The translations under genes and the position numbers were made by a program. A stretch of 64,000 nt of DNA. Source: Mesobacillus subterraneus (GTDB lineage Bacteria > Bacillota > Bacilli > Bacillales > Cytobacillaceae). The stretch is from assembly GCF_000934845.1 (NCBI RefSeq), contig NZ_JXIQ01000019.1, positions 39,083 to 103,082 of the forward strand. The letters are read 5' to 3'. The notes under the pieces are model-generated. The model was not told the origin of the DNA, searched no databases, and saw only the letters and a program-made list of their open reading frames with translations. Of this stretch, positions 45,981 through 53,453 are shown piece after piece. The first letter of the stretch is position 1; every line of letters starts with the position of its first letter.

Positions 45981-46583
45981 TTAAAACTCATTTAGATAAG
46001 AAATGACATTTTTTAATATTTCAATTGATTTTATTGGATCGTTCTCAAGTTCCAAACTGTGATTTCCCTCTTCAACCACATGAAATGTAAGATTTGGAAT
46101 AGTTTTCAATTTTTCAAAACGTTCTTCAATAAAACAAAAATAATCTTTTTCTCCAATAACACAAAGCCCTTTATTATTACTGTTAACCATTGCATTAAAT
46201 ACAGCATCATTTTGTAGCAAAGGAGTCAACCATACTACTTTGGCATCTTTAAACATTGGATGATCGATCAGATAGCTCAAAGCTTTTGTTCCAATAGATT
46301 TTGCCACAATATAATAATTGCTGTATTTTTTATCATTGATTGCGCTGTTTATCGCAAAGAGTACATCTTTTGCAAAATCCCTTTCATTCAGTGAAGTCAA
46401 CTCTTGCCCGCTAAATGAATAGTTAATATGTAATACATCGAACCCTTTATTGTAAAATGCTCCAGTTGTGTAATATAACAATGGAGCTTGGGTTGTGTAA
46501 CCCGCCCCAGGTAACACAATAACTAATCCATTTGTGTCTTCTTTCTGTTCAATCAATCTAAAAGGGATAACTTTGTTACTCAT
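45981..46583 (-). CDS. Alpha/beta hydrolase-like protein
   Basis: 200 residues, noticeably more AT-rich than neighbouring genes. The oxyanion strand GLVIVLPGAGYTTQAPLLYY, a nucleophile elbow in YYIVAKSIGTKALSYL (AKSIG replaces GxSxG) and the C-terminal histidine in EEGNHSLELE outline an alpha/beta hydrolase. The family is found scattered in Bacilli without known substrate. The base composition suggests recent acquisition (inference). GGGGAG site. Confidence 0.75.
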   Translation of the reverse strand: MSNKVIPFRLIEQKEDTNGLVIVLPGAGYTTQAPLLYYTTGAFYNKGFDVLHINYSFSGQELTSLNERDFAKDVLFAINSAINDKKYSNYYIVAKSIGTKALSYLIDHPMFKDAKVVWLTPLLQNDAVFNAMVNSNNKGLCVIGEKDYFCFIEERFEKLKTIPNLTFHVVEEGNHSLELENDPIKSIEILKNVISYLNEF

Positions 46584-46708
46584 CGTTATCGCAACTCCCC
46601 AAATTTTATATGTTTTGTGTTTTTTTTACTAAAACTACTGCCAAAGGGCAACTTTCTTGCGGAAAGATACCCTTATGCAAGCATTTTCCCCTCGGACATG
46701 GAATCCCA

Positions 46709-46810
46709 ATGGCAGCAGAAACACTAAGAGATAACTTAAGAAAGCTCGTTGATGAATTTGATGACCTTGCCATTCCAGATTACGGTAAATATGTAAATAA
46801 TAATAAATAA
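46709..46810 (+). CDS. Very small hypothetical protein, 33 aa
   Basis: Frame MAAETLRDNLRKLVDEFDDL ending YGKYVNNNK, a single acidic helix. The ribosome site is weak (GGACATGGAA). In its favour, a terminator hairpin follows seven bases after the stop. The same frame stays open further upstream to 46610 but the extension is cysteine-rich and has no plausible start. I do not recognise it. Confidence 0.35.
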   Translation: MAAETLRDNLRKLVDEFDDLAIPDYGKYVNNNK

Positions 46811-46816
46811 CCGACA

Positions 46817-46848
46817 AAGAGGCTTGCCAACTAGGCAAGCTCCTTTTT
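46817..46848 (+). terminator. Terminator hairpin downstream of the 33-aa frame
   Basis: GAGGCTTGCC/GGCAAGCTCC imperfect stem, loop AACTA, then TTTTT. Confidence 0.7.
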
Positions 46849-46896
46849 CGTTTCTAGCTACCATTATTGAACGGATAGAGAATGATCGTTGGATGT

Positions 46897-47586
46897 TTAT
46901 GAACGGATGTCATATTCTTGGACAAACAGCTGTTCATTTTGTTTCCATTCGGCAAACAGCACATCTTTGAAGTGTTGGATTTTTTGCTTTTCAAGTTCTC
47001 GCTTAAGCCATTGTTCATCGAGCCCTGCTTCTTGCAGATTCGCGTGTATTACTTCTCCATCCAAAATCATGTTAATTGGCAGACTTGGATCCTTTGTTTT
47101 GATTTTCATGTCGCTATTCTTTGGGAGATCGTAATCCGCTTTTGGAAGGACACTGACCATTCCGTTCATTTCGATGATCGCAAATTCAATTTCCCTTAAT
47201 GAAAAATATCCCTGCTGCCTGACTAGACTTTGCAGTTGATTGATATCCAGCTTCGCTTTTTTCAACGCATCGTATTTGATTTTTCCATTGCGAATGACGA
47301 TATTTGGTTCTCCTTCAAGTGATTTTCGTGAACGGAGGAATTTCTGAGTGATCATTTCTGTTACATAAACAAGAATTCCCCACAAAGCGACAGCAAAGGC
47401 AATTTCATCAATTTTCACTTCTTGGTCATAAATGGCATTTCCAACCAATTCACCGAGTATAATAGCTGAAATGAAGTCAAATGGAGTAATTTGTGAGAAT
47501 TGAGTCTTCCCCTGCATTTTCGTCATCAGAAATAAAAAAACAAACCCACTCGTCAACTCAAGTGCAATCGATAAATAATGATTCAC
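46897..47586 (-). CDS. DUF421/YetF family membrane protein
   Basis: About 229 residues: three N-terminal membrane helices (LSIALELTSGFVFLFLMTKM, ITPFDFISAIILGELVGNAI, IAFAVALWGILVYVTEMI) and a soluble YetF domain (VIRNGKIKYDALKKAKLDIN, LVRQQGYFSLREIEFAIIEM). The GTG at 47586 is preferred because AAGGAG lies eight bases upstream. B. subtilis has several paralogues, some made in spores; function is not settled. Confidence 0.88.
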   Translation of the reverse strand: MNHYLSIALELTSGFVFLFLMTKMQGKTQFSQITPFDFISAIILGELVGNAIYDQEVKIDEIAFAVALWGILVYVTEMITQKFLRSRKSLEGEPNIVIRNGKIKYDALKKAKLDINQLQSLVRQQGYFSLREIEFAIIEMNGMVSVLPKADYDLPKNSDMKIKTKDPSLPINMILDGEVIHANLQEAGLDEQWLKRELEKQKIQHFKDVLFAEWKQNEQLFVQEYDIRS

Positions 47587-47686
47587 TACTCCCACTCCTT
47601 CCTTCCCATTATGGGAAAAAATAAGGAAGTTGAACCGTATTTTTTGTAAAAAATTTATTCAAGTAGTTGATTGTTCTATTATCTTT

Positions 47687-48112
47687 CTATTCACAGTTTT
47701 CTTTCTCCTGCTTGATGAGATCGACCAGTTGTTTAATGGAATAGTGCTTCAGGAATTCTCCTAAGTGTTCTTCTGCTCCTTGGAAAATGGCAAACAGAAC
47801 CTTTTGCATATGAGCACCGACCACACATTTTTCATTGGAATCGGGGCATTTTGGCTGTATGGCGCCTTCTGATGTTAATTTATAAATATCCCAGAGGTTA
47901 ACTTCATTTAAGCCCAAGGCAAAAATAAAGCCGCCGCCGGTACCTTCTTTTGATTTGATAAAACCATGTTTTTTTAACAGAGCCAATACTTTGCGAATTC
48001 GTACCGGATGAACACCGGCACTGTCTGCGATTGCATCGCTTGTCGTCATTCTGCCAGGCTGCAGTGCAAGCAACGTTAAGCTGTGAATGGCAAGAGTAAA
48101 ATCACTGTTCAT
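47687..48112 (-). CDS. Rrf2 family transcriptional regulator (YwnA-like)
   Basis: 141 residues with an N-terminal winged helix (FTLAIHSLTLLALQPGRMTT, HPVRIRKVLALLKKHGFIKS, GTGGGFIFA). The central cysteines lie in PKCPDSNEKCVVGAHM, two rather than the three of iron-sulfur Rrf2 proteins, so it may sense thiol or redox state without a cluster, as proposed for YwnA. The adjacent upstream gene on the same strand is an Spx paralogue. GAGGAGG site. Confidence 0.88.
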   Translation of the reverse strand: MNSDFTLAIHSLTLLALQPGRMTTSDAIADSAGVHPVRIRKVLALLKKHGFIKSKEGTGGGFIFALGLNEVNLWDIYKLTSEGAIQPKCPDSNEKCVVGAHMQKVLFAIFQGAEEHLGEFLKHYSIKQLVDLIKQEKENCE

Positions 48113-48185
48113 AGCCTGCCTCCTCGTTTCTATCTATAATACTTTATAGTACAGTTAACATGTCCAAATATAAATGAACCCCCCG

Positions 48186-48581
48186 TTAATTGGCCATACT
48201 TTCCCATTCATACCCGGTAAAAGTGCGCAGTTTCCGCGGCAAGAAGCTACGAATTTCTTCTTCATTATAGCCAACCTGCAATCTTTTGTGATCCTGGATA
48301 ATCGGCCTGCGCAGCATTTGCGGATTTTTTATGATCAGGTCATACAGCTGATTCAGTGGTAGAGAATCGATATCGAGATCTAGCTTCTGGTATGTTTTGG
48401 AGTTCTTAGAGATAATTTCTTCCGTTCCATCTTCTGTCAAACGAAGAATCGATTTGATTTCATCCACGGTTAGCGGGTTGGAAACGATGTTTCTCTCAAC
48501 ATAATCGATTTGATGCTCTTGAAGCCATGCTTTTGCTTTGCGGCATGAAGTACAACTAGATGTAATATATAAAGTTACCAT
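48186..48581 (-). CDS. spx: Spx family regulator (ArsC fold, redox switch)
   Basis: 131-residue RNA-polymerase-binding regulator, exactly the length of Spx. The CxxC redox switch is Cys10-Thr-Ser-Cys13 ([15 protein letters not shown]), Gly52 that contacts the alpha subunit is kept (LTEDGTEE), and Arg91-Arg92 needed for function are present (MLRRPII). The C-terminus ([18 protein letters not shown]) departs from the main Spx, and the context (next to Rrf2) is not the usual spx locus, so this is probably a second Spx. Two matching inverted repeats lie upstream. Confidence 0.9.
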   Translation of the reverse strand: MVTLYITSSCTSCRKAKAWLQEHQIDYVERNIVSNPLTVDEIKSILRLTEDGTEEIISKNSKTYQKLDLDIDSLPLNQLYDLIIKNPQMLRRPIIQDHKRLQVGYNEEEIRSFLPRKLRTFTGYEWESMAN

Positions 48582-48603
48582 AAACCTCACAACTCCTTTT
48601 TTT

Positions 48604-48626
48604 ACTGTAAAAATAAAAATTACAGT
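48604..48626 (-). promoter_or_regulatory. Operator-like inverted repeat, proximal to the Spx gene
   Basis: ACTGTAA-N9-TTACAGT, perfect 7-bp arms, ending 23 bp before the start codon and just after a possible -10 (TATAAC on the minus strand). Confidence 0.65.
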
Positions 48627-48666
48627 TATACCGTTAAATTGCTTTCGTTTAAAGATAATTTCGCAT

Positions 48667-48689
48667 ACTGTAATATTAATCTTTACAGT
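48667..48689 (-). promoter_or_regulatory. Operator-like inverted repeat, distal to the Spx gene
   Basis: A second ACTGTAA-N9-TTACAGT with the same arms and the same spacer length but a different spacer sequence, centre 63 bp from the first. Confidence 0.65.
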
Positions 48690-48812
48690 TAATTTAGTCA
48701 AGAGAATTTTTGCTAACGCCAAACATTCTCTTTCAAATCCAGATCCCGTGGTCATATTCTTCCGTGGACAGGCATAGTAATTACTGAAATGTAATTAAAA
48801 GGAGCTAATAAA

Positions 48813-49130
48813 TTGATACGTATATTCGGGTTATCCATCCTCATGCTAATCTGTATCTATCTTGTTTATGCCTATCCTCAAATCGCACAAAAAAATACTG
48901 ATTTGGAGACGAATACCACTTTACTAGAAGACCTAGAATCCAATCAAGATATTTTAGAAACCATCATCCCTGAGTTGGAATACCTGCACGAAGAAACGCT
49001 TGACAAAGTGGTCGACGGTTACATTGTTGAGACCTACAGAGAGTATGAATTTTACAGAGACAAGGCCGGGAATATTATTAAACAAGTCCCTACATCAAAC
49101 TATGAGTACATTAGATACAAGGACTATTAA
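48813..49130 (+). CDS. Small membrane-anchored/secreted protein, 105 aa
   Basis: The TTG start at 48813 has AAAAGGAG upstream. An N-terminal hydrophobic stretch (FGLSILMLICIYLVYAYP) forms a signal anchor; the rest is acidic (ETNTTLLEDLESNQDILETI) and ends with a tyrosine-rich tail (ETYREYEFYRDKAGNI, then YEYIRYKDY). No known domain. Located next to the Spx gene in divergent orientation, so the operator pair could also affect it. Confidence 0.6.
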   Translation: MIRIFGLSILMLICIYLVYAYPQIAQKNTDLETNTTLLEDLESNQDILETIIPELEYLHEETLDKVVDGYIVETYREYEFYRDKAGNIIKQVPTSNYEYIRYKDY

Positions 49131-49206
49131 TTTTAGGCAGAGGCCATTCTTTTACAAAAAAGGGAATTGTCCAGCTTCAGCGCTTTCACTGCGAATTATT
49201 AATTGC

Positions 49207-49584
49207 TTATTGAAAACCTCCGTTCAAAATTTTGACTCCATTCGGATCCTCTGCCTGTTTAACCGGGAAATTGTTCATGATGGCTTCCCTGATGGTTACG
49301 GTATTGCCGATTATCGTATTTAATTGTTTCACAGGCTTGCTGAACAAATAAAGAATATCCTCTGCCAAGCCTTCTTTTTTCGTTTCCATTGTTATTTCTT
49401 CCATTTTATCTTCCATTGAATCTACCAAATATTCGTGTGTCTGTAGCTCTATTCGAAAATCATATGGTGTGGAGATAAAAATCCTTCGCTCGCCACGATC
49501 TACTTTCCAGTCCCTTTTTTCTGCATTTTTACAAATGATTTCTTGTTCCTTATCCGGTACGAGAAAGCCAATATGGTCAAAAAT
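49207..49584 (-). pseudogene. VOC (glyoxalase-like) family gene without a normal start
   Basis: The frame reads as a nearly complete VOC-fold protein: FDHIGFLVPDKEQEIICKN, then RRIFISTPYDFRIELQTHEY and NTVTIREAIMNNF, finishing KQAEDPNGVKILNGGF, about 125 residues. There is no ATG, GTG or TTG before codon 53, only ATT codons, and no ribosome site in front of FDHIG. An AAGAGGTGG sequence lies some 22 bases too far upstream. Either the start has been lost, or an ATT codon is used. The remaining 73-codon frame from the TTG at 49428 would give only half a domain. Confidence 0.65.
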
Positions 49585-49633
49585 GATAATGAAAAAGCAA
49601 AAGTACCACCTCTTAATATTTTCTAAACCTCAG

Positions 49634-50011
49634 TCACCAAGATTGCTTCACCACCCAGTATATGCCGGTTGCCCATAATAAGATAATAATCACTCCTGCC
49701 AGCCAATTCTTCTTTTTCACGTTATCGGTTGCGGCTACTTTTTCACGTGATTCCTGGATGATATGGTCAGGAAGGAGTTTTAACAAAATCGTAATTCCAA
49801 ACGGAATTAGGATGAGATCATCCAGATAACCAAGGATCGGAATAAAATCGGGAATTAGGTCAATAGGACTGAAAGCATAGGCGACAACAATCCAAGCGAA
49901 AACCTTCAAGTAAAAAGGCGTATCAGGATGCTTGTATGCTTCGGCGATCACAAAAATATCTTCTTTCCATTTTTTCATCCGCATTTTGAATTGTTCCATC
50001 GTCTTCCCCAT
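49634..50011 (-). CDS. YkvA-like DUF1232 membrane protein
   Basis: 125 residues from the ATG at 50011, preceded by GAAAGAAGGG. The DUF1232 core is YLKVFAWIVVAYAFSPIDLI followed by PDFIPILGYLDDLILIPFGI, with a further C-terminal helix NWLAGVIIILLWATGIYWVV. Widely distributed small membrane proteins of unknown function. Confidence 0.85.
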   Translation of the reverse strand: MGKTMEQFKMRMKKWKEDIFVIAEAYKHPDTPFYLKVFAWIVVAYAFSPIDLIPDFIPILGYLDDLILIPFGITILLKLLPDHIIQESREKVAATDNVKKKNWLAGVIIILLWATGIYWVVKQSW

Positions 50012-50142
50012 TGTTACCCTTCTTTCATTCAAATAGAGATAAAGTTTAGAAAACTGAAAATTATCAGTTTACAAATAGAACAACCGTTCCATATAATAGG
50101 GATAGGATCACGAAAATCAAAAGGATCAGGGGTGGTAAATTT

Positions 50143-50406
50143 ATGAGTAAAATCGCTGAATCACAAAGATCTTTTATTTACCTGGAACTGGACGAGCATT
50201 ATCTTAAATCAAGCCTCTTAGAACCTGAAAAACAGTCGATCTACCAGGAATTTAAATTCTTCCTCGATCAGGTGAATGACACTTCCCGCTTAACTGAAAT
50301 CACTGATGCTATATTCGAACTCGATGCAGACGAGGAAGACTTATTCGCGAACCTATTGACCTTAAAAAACAATCTATTAGACAAGCAGTTGCTAACCAAA
50401 TCTTGA
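50143..50406 (+). CDS. Hypothetical protein, 87 aa
   Basis: Acidic helical protein MSKIAESQRSFIYLELDEHY..., ending LKNNLLDKQLLTKS, with no cysteine, signal or membrane segment. AGGGGTGG precedes the start. I do not recognise the family, but codon use and the ribosome site look genuine. Divergent from the YkvA-like gene. Confidence 0.6.
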   Translation: MSKIAESQRSFIYLELDEHYLKSSLLEPEKQSIYQEFKFFLDQVNDTSRLTEITDAIFELDADEEDLFANLLTLKNNLLDKQLLTKS

Positions 50407-50420
50407 CAATCAGAAATGGA

Positions 50421-50450
50421 AAGGCTCAGAGTTTGTCTCTCTGAGCTTCC
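50421..50450 (+). terminator. Weak hairpin between convergent genes
   Basis: GCTCAGAG/CTCTGAGC 8-bp stem with flanking AAG/CTT; only a short T-run. Confidence 0.5.
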
Positions 50451-50495
50451 TTATGCATCTACGCTTCACAACCAATCTTTTTTTAATAATTCCCT

Positions 50496-51041
50496 TTAAT
50501 CACCAATAATCTTCATATCTTTTAGAGGGTAAAAAACAACCTTTGTCTTTCCAACAATTTTATCAATTGGGACAGCACCAATGTGACGGCTGTCTTTACT
50601 ATTCCTTCTGTTGTCGCCCATCACAAAAATATGCCCTTCTGGTACTACTTTTGCTCCTACAGCTGTCTCTTCCAAGGTAAAAGATCCAGTCAGTGGTCCA
50701 TCCAGCAATTGCTTTTTCATTTCATCCAAATACGGCTCCTCATATGGCTTTCCGTTGATGTAAAGGACATCGTTTTTATATTCTACACGGTCTCCCGGCA
50801 ATCCGATCACCCTTTTTATGTAATCCTTTTGTTCGGTTGCGTGGAACACGACAATATCAAATCGCTTTGGTTCGCCGACCTTGGTAACGAACATTCTCTC
50901 TTCGTTGTGCAAAGTAGGTTCCATTGAAGCACCCTTTACTTCAATTGGAGTAAAGAGAAAAGCACGTATAACAAAAACTAATAAAATTGCGATAAGGAAA
51001 GCCTTAGTCCATTCCCATAGTTCATTTCGTTTTTTTACCAC
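50496..51041 (-). CDS. sipS: Signal peptidase I (SipS/SipT type)
   Basis: Membrane endopeptidase that removes Sec signal peptides. 181 residues, one N-terminal transmembrane helix (FLIAILLVFVIRAFLF), catalytic Ser39 in VKGASMEPTL and Lys76 in DYIKRVIGLPGDRVEYKN, then FVMGDNRRNSKDSRHIG (box E). GTG start after AAAGGG. Of the B. subtilis enzymes it is closest in size and motifs to the SipS/SipT group; which one is uncertain. Confidence 0.94.
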   Translation of the reverse strand: MVKKRNELWEWTKAFLIAILLVFVIRAFLFTPIEVKGASMEPTLHNEERMFVTKVGEPKRFDIVVFHATEQKDYIKRVIGLPGDRVEYKNDVLYINGKPYEEPYLDEMKKQLLDGPLTGSFTLEETAVGAKVVPEGHIFVMGDNRRNSKDSRHIGAVPIDKIVGKTKVVFYPLKDMKIIGD

Positions 51042-51101
51042 AGAACTTGCACCCTTTCATGTTGTCAGGCATGATTTCTTCTCATTATAACAAGGATCAT
51101 G

Positions 51102-51128
51102 AAAAAAAGAGGCCAAAGCCCCTTTTTT
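51102..51128 (-). terminator. Terminator after the glutaredoxin-like gene
   Basis: Minus-strand AAAAAAGGGGC/GCCTCTTTTTTT hairpin with loop TTTG, 11 bp below the stop. Confidence 0.75.
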
Positions 51129-51138
51129 AATGAAAAAT

Positions 51139-51372
51139 TTATTTTTTCACATACTGCATAAGCGTATCCGGGTCAAACCCAAGTACCCAGTGGCCATTCA
51201 CTTTCGTTTGCGGTACACCCATTTGGCCCGTTTCTTCCACTAACTTTTGTGCAGCTTGTTGATCGTATTGTACATTTACTTCTTTGTAGGTTAATCCTTG
51301 ACCCTCAAGGAATTGTTTCATCATTGTGCAGTAAGGTCAAGTGTTTGTTGTGTAAACTGTAATATCATTCAT
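51139..51372 (-). CDS. Glutaredoxin-like protein with in-frame TGA at the active site (candidate selenoprotein)
   Basis: 77-codon gene from the ATG at 51372, preceded by AAGGAGG. It translates MNDITVYTTNT-TGA-PYC-TMMKQFLEGQGLTYKEVNV and ends LGFDPDTLMQYVKK, a complete glutaredoxin/NrdH-like fold with the cis-proline motif MGVPQT. The TGA (51337-51339, codon 12) falls exactly on the first cysteine of the expected CPYC. All downstream codons are intact and a terminator follows. A hairpin suited to a bacterial SECIS element lies at 51296-51310. If read as selenocysteine the active site is U-P-Y-C. The alternative is a nonsense mutation or a base-call error; a stop here would leave an 11-residue peptide, and restart at the next ATG would lack the active site. 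Confidence 0.75.
51296..51310 (-). promoter_or_regulatory. Candidate bacterial SECIS hairpin
   Basis: On the mRNA, CCTTGA-GGG-TCAAGG: six perfect pairs (a seventh U-A pair is possible) and a 3-base GGG loop that starts 33 bases after the TGA. Published bacterial SECIS rules (apical loop of 3-14 bases with a G in its first two positions, 16-37 bases from UGA) are met. Recoding activity is inference. Confidence 0.5.
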
Positions 51373-51512
51373 TTTAAATGCCTCCTTATATTTTTATTTC
51401 CTTCTATTTATGGATTATCCCAGTAATGATAAATTTTTTCAAAATAAATGCTCCGGGATATGATTATTTTTCCCTATTTTATTTTTAAAAAACAGAATGA
51501 GTAGCGATTGTG

Positions 51513-51554
51513 AAAAAAAGTGCGTACATCCAATGTGGATGTACACACTTTTTT
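51513..51554 (-). terminator. Terminator after the TerC-family gene
   Basis: AAAAGTGTGTACATCCA paired with TGGATGTACGCACTTTTTTT on the minus strand, loop about three bases; very stable. Confidence 0.85.
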
Positions 51555-51561
51555 AAAGATT

Positions 51562-52338
51562 TTATGCTTTTCCTTTGTCCTCAGCTTTTTGTCCTGGAGC
51601 AAACCAGCCGATCAGGGCGATTGCTACTAATACACTATAAAAAATGGTTGTCCACAATGTACTATGCGGGAAATCGTGATCCAAAATAGCGATTTTTTCA
51701 TGAGAAAGCGTAATAACAGCCAATTTCACACCTACCCAGGCAACAATCGTATAAGCAGTTGTTTCCAATGCAGGACGCTCGTCAAGCAGTTTCACAAACC
51801 AAGTAGCCGCAAACTTGATGAGAATTAGACCAGAAACTCCCCCAAGGAGAACAACCAGGAATTTCCCGCCATCCATACCACCAAAATTTCCAAGCGGGGA
51901 GTCCGGAAGGCCAAGAGCAAGCGCCACTGCAGCAAGAATAGAGTCAATTGCAAATGCCAGGTCAGCAACACCGATTTTAGTAACTGTCGGCCAAAATCCC
52001 AAACCTTTTGCTTCCTTTTCATCCTCTTTATGTATATCTTCATTTTTCGTGCCAAATTTAGCCTGAATGACATGTTTTAACCCCAAATATAGTAAGTACG
52101 CGGCTCCAATAGCCTGCACCTGCCAGACGTTTGCAATGTAAGAAATTGCAAAAAGGGCCCCGAATCGGAAGAAGAACGCCATGATAATACCATAACTGAT
52201 CGCCTTTTTCTTTTGATTATCAGGTAAATGTTTTGCAATGATTGCCAATACTAAAGCATTGTCGGCCGATAATAAACCTTCCAGACCAATCAATATCAAT
52301 AATGCCCAGGCATATTCAAGCCAAAGTGATTCCATCAA
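51562..52338 (-). CDS. TerC family membrane protein (YceF-like)
   Basis: 258-residue integral membrane protein of the TerC/LysE superfamily with seven helices. Conserved acidic motifs are LLSADNALVLAIIAKHL and GVADLAFAIDSILAAVAL, whose aspartates are proposed to bind metal; EKIAILDHDFPHSTLW is near the C-terminus. Recent work links such Bacillus proteins to manganese export and metalation of secreted enzymes. I looked for a yybP-ykoY manganese riboswitch upstream and found none. Confidence 0.9.
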   Translation of the reverse strand: MMESLWLEYAWALLILIGLEGLLSADNALVLAIIAKHLPDNQKKKAISYGIIMAFFFRFGALFAISYIANVWQVQAIGAAYLLYLGLKHVIQAKFGTKNEDIHKEDEKEAKGLGFWPTVTKIGVADLAFAIDSILAAVALALGLPDSPLGNFGGMDGGKFLVVLLGGVSGLILIKFAATWFVKLLDERPALETTAYTIVAWVGVKLAVITLSHEKIAILDHDFPHSTLWTTIFYSVLVAIALIGWFAPGQKAEDKGKA

Positions 52339-52670
52339 CCTCTCTCCTTTATCTCTGGCCCCGGCTATTCTCGTAAATCACCCTCTGTTTATACGCAAGT
52401 TTAGCGTGTTTAGGTGGAAACCATATTTATCGAAAAATAACTTAGGAGCATCTTTTGTTGTTTCCATTAGAATGACCCATTAATCAGGAAGCAATCCGCC
52501 GAATATATGGAAGTATTCTTCGTTTACCTATATCCACATCAACTATATAACTCTATATCCATTCGGGAAATAATTCAACAAATATCTCTTATTTTGGCAA
52601 AAAAATTCTCTGTAAAAATATGTAACAGGTTGCTACCATGATTATCGTATTAGCACCGGTAAGAAAAGAA
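52339..52670. other. Intergenic stretch without a recognisable gene
   Basis: The TerC-family gene has its AGGAGAGAGG site at the left end. Otherwise AT-rich with no open frame that has a ribosome site, no riboswitch consensus and no repeat that I could see. Confidence 0.5.
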
Positions 52671-52702
52671 AAAAACTGCTTCGCGGCAGCTTTTTATTCA
52701 TT
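52671..52702 (-). terminator. Terminator after tatA
   Basis: Minus-strand AAGCTGC/GCAGTTT hairpin with loop CGCGAA, then TTTTTTTC, overlapping the end of tatA. Confidence 0.65.
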
Positions 52703-52891
52703 CTTATGCGCTTTTTTGTCTTCTCTGAGTTCCTTTTTGATTTCATCGGTGATTCCGCTAGTCGCATTCTTAAATTCCCTCATGGATTTTCCGACTGCCC
52801 GTCCAACTTCCGGAAGCTTGTTTGGCCCAAAAATTATCAGTGCAATCACAAGGATGAGAATTAATCCGGGAAACCCTATATTTGAAAGCAT
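52694..52891 (-). CDS. tatA: Sec-independent translocase protein TatA
   Basis: 65 residues from the ATG at 52891 after AGGAGAG. Short N-terminal transmembrane helix ([20 protein letters not shown]) with the hinge [20 protein letters not shown] and an amphipathic helix, then a charged tail ([12 protein letters not shown]). Forms the pore-like assembly of the twin-arginine exporter. No tatC is adjacent, so the TatC partner must be elsewhere. Confidence 0.93.
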   Translation of the reverse strand: MLSNIGFPGLILILVIALIIFGPNKLPEVGRAVGKSMREFKNATSGITDEIKKELREDKKAHKNE

Positions 52892-52988
52892 TCTATCTCT
52901 CCTAATGAAAAAAGTTACTTTTATTATAACGGATAACAATCATCTTTTGCACCCTTTTTCATGAATGAAACTTTTGCTTGGAAAATCG

Positions 52989-53432
52989 TTACTGATACTT
53001 TCCTAGTGGAACAGTATTTATGTTTGCAGGCGGCTTAGCTTTTATCTGCTTTAAAGTAGCGACAATCAGAAAGCTGACGATGACCAATAAGAGCCACAAA
53101 CTCACTTTTCCAAGGTGTACCAGCGTCCATGCCTCCTTTTGATTTGGGTATTGCCAGGCACCGAAAAAAGTCGCGATATTTTCGGCGATCCAGATGAAAA
53201 ATCCGATGAGAACAAAAGATAAAACGATTGGCATACGATAGGTAGTTCCGCCAACTTCATATGTGACCCGAGAGCTCCAAAAAACGATCACCACGAAATC
53301 GGATAACCACCAACGGATATCCAGCCAAAAGTGATGCGAGAAAAAGTTCAAGTAGATGGTTGCTGCCAATATCATAACAGGAAAGATGCACGAAAGTGCC
53401 TGTTCCCAGCCAAAACGAATGCATGATTGGTC
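52989..53432 (-). pseudogene. DUF817 family membrane protein, internally deleted
   Basis: The frame from 53432 reads DQSCIRFGWEQALSCIFPVM and passes directly into ILAATIYLNFFSHHFWLDIR, then RVTYEVGGTTYRMPIVLSFV, IGFFIWIAENIATFFGAWQY and NQKEAWTLVHLGKVSLW. The first piece is the usual N-terminal start of DUF817 proteins and the second their C-terminal half, as far as I recall the family, so about 120-130 middle residues have been deleted in frame. No start codon fits before codon 20; the ATG that follows the ribosome site (GAGGTGGGGG) is in another frame. Probably non-functional, though the ATG at 53375 could express a 128-residue C-terminal piece. Confidence 0.7.
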
Positions 53433-53453
53433 TCATGGTTAAAGTCCCCCACC

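Noticed and set aside
52339..52560. yybP-ykoY manganese riboswitch before the TerC-family gene
   Set aside because: The conserved purine-rich junction sequences of that riboswitch are not present on the minus strand.
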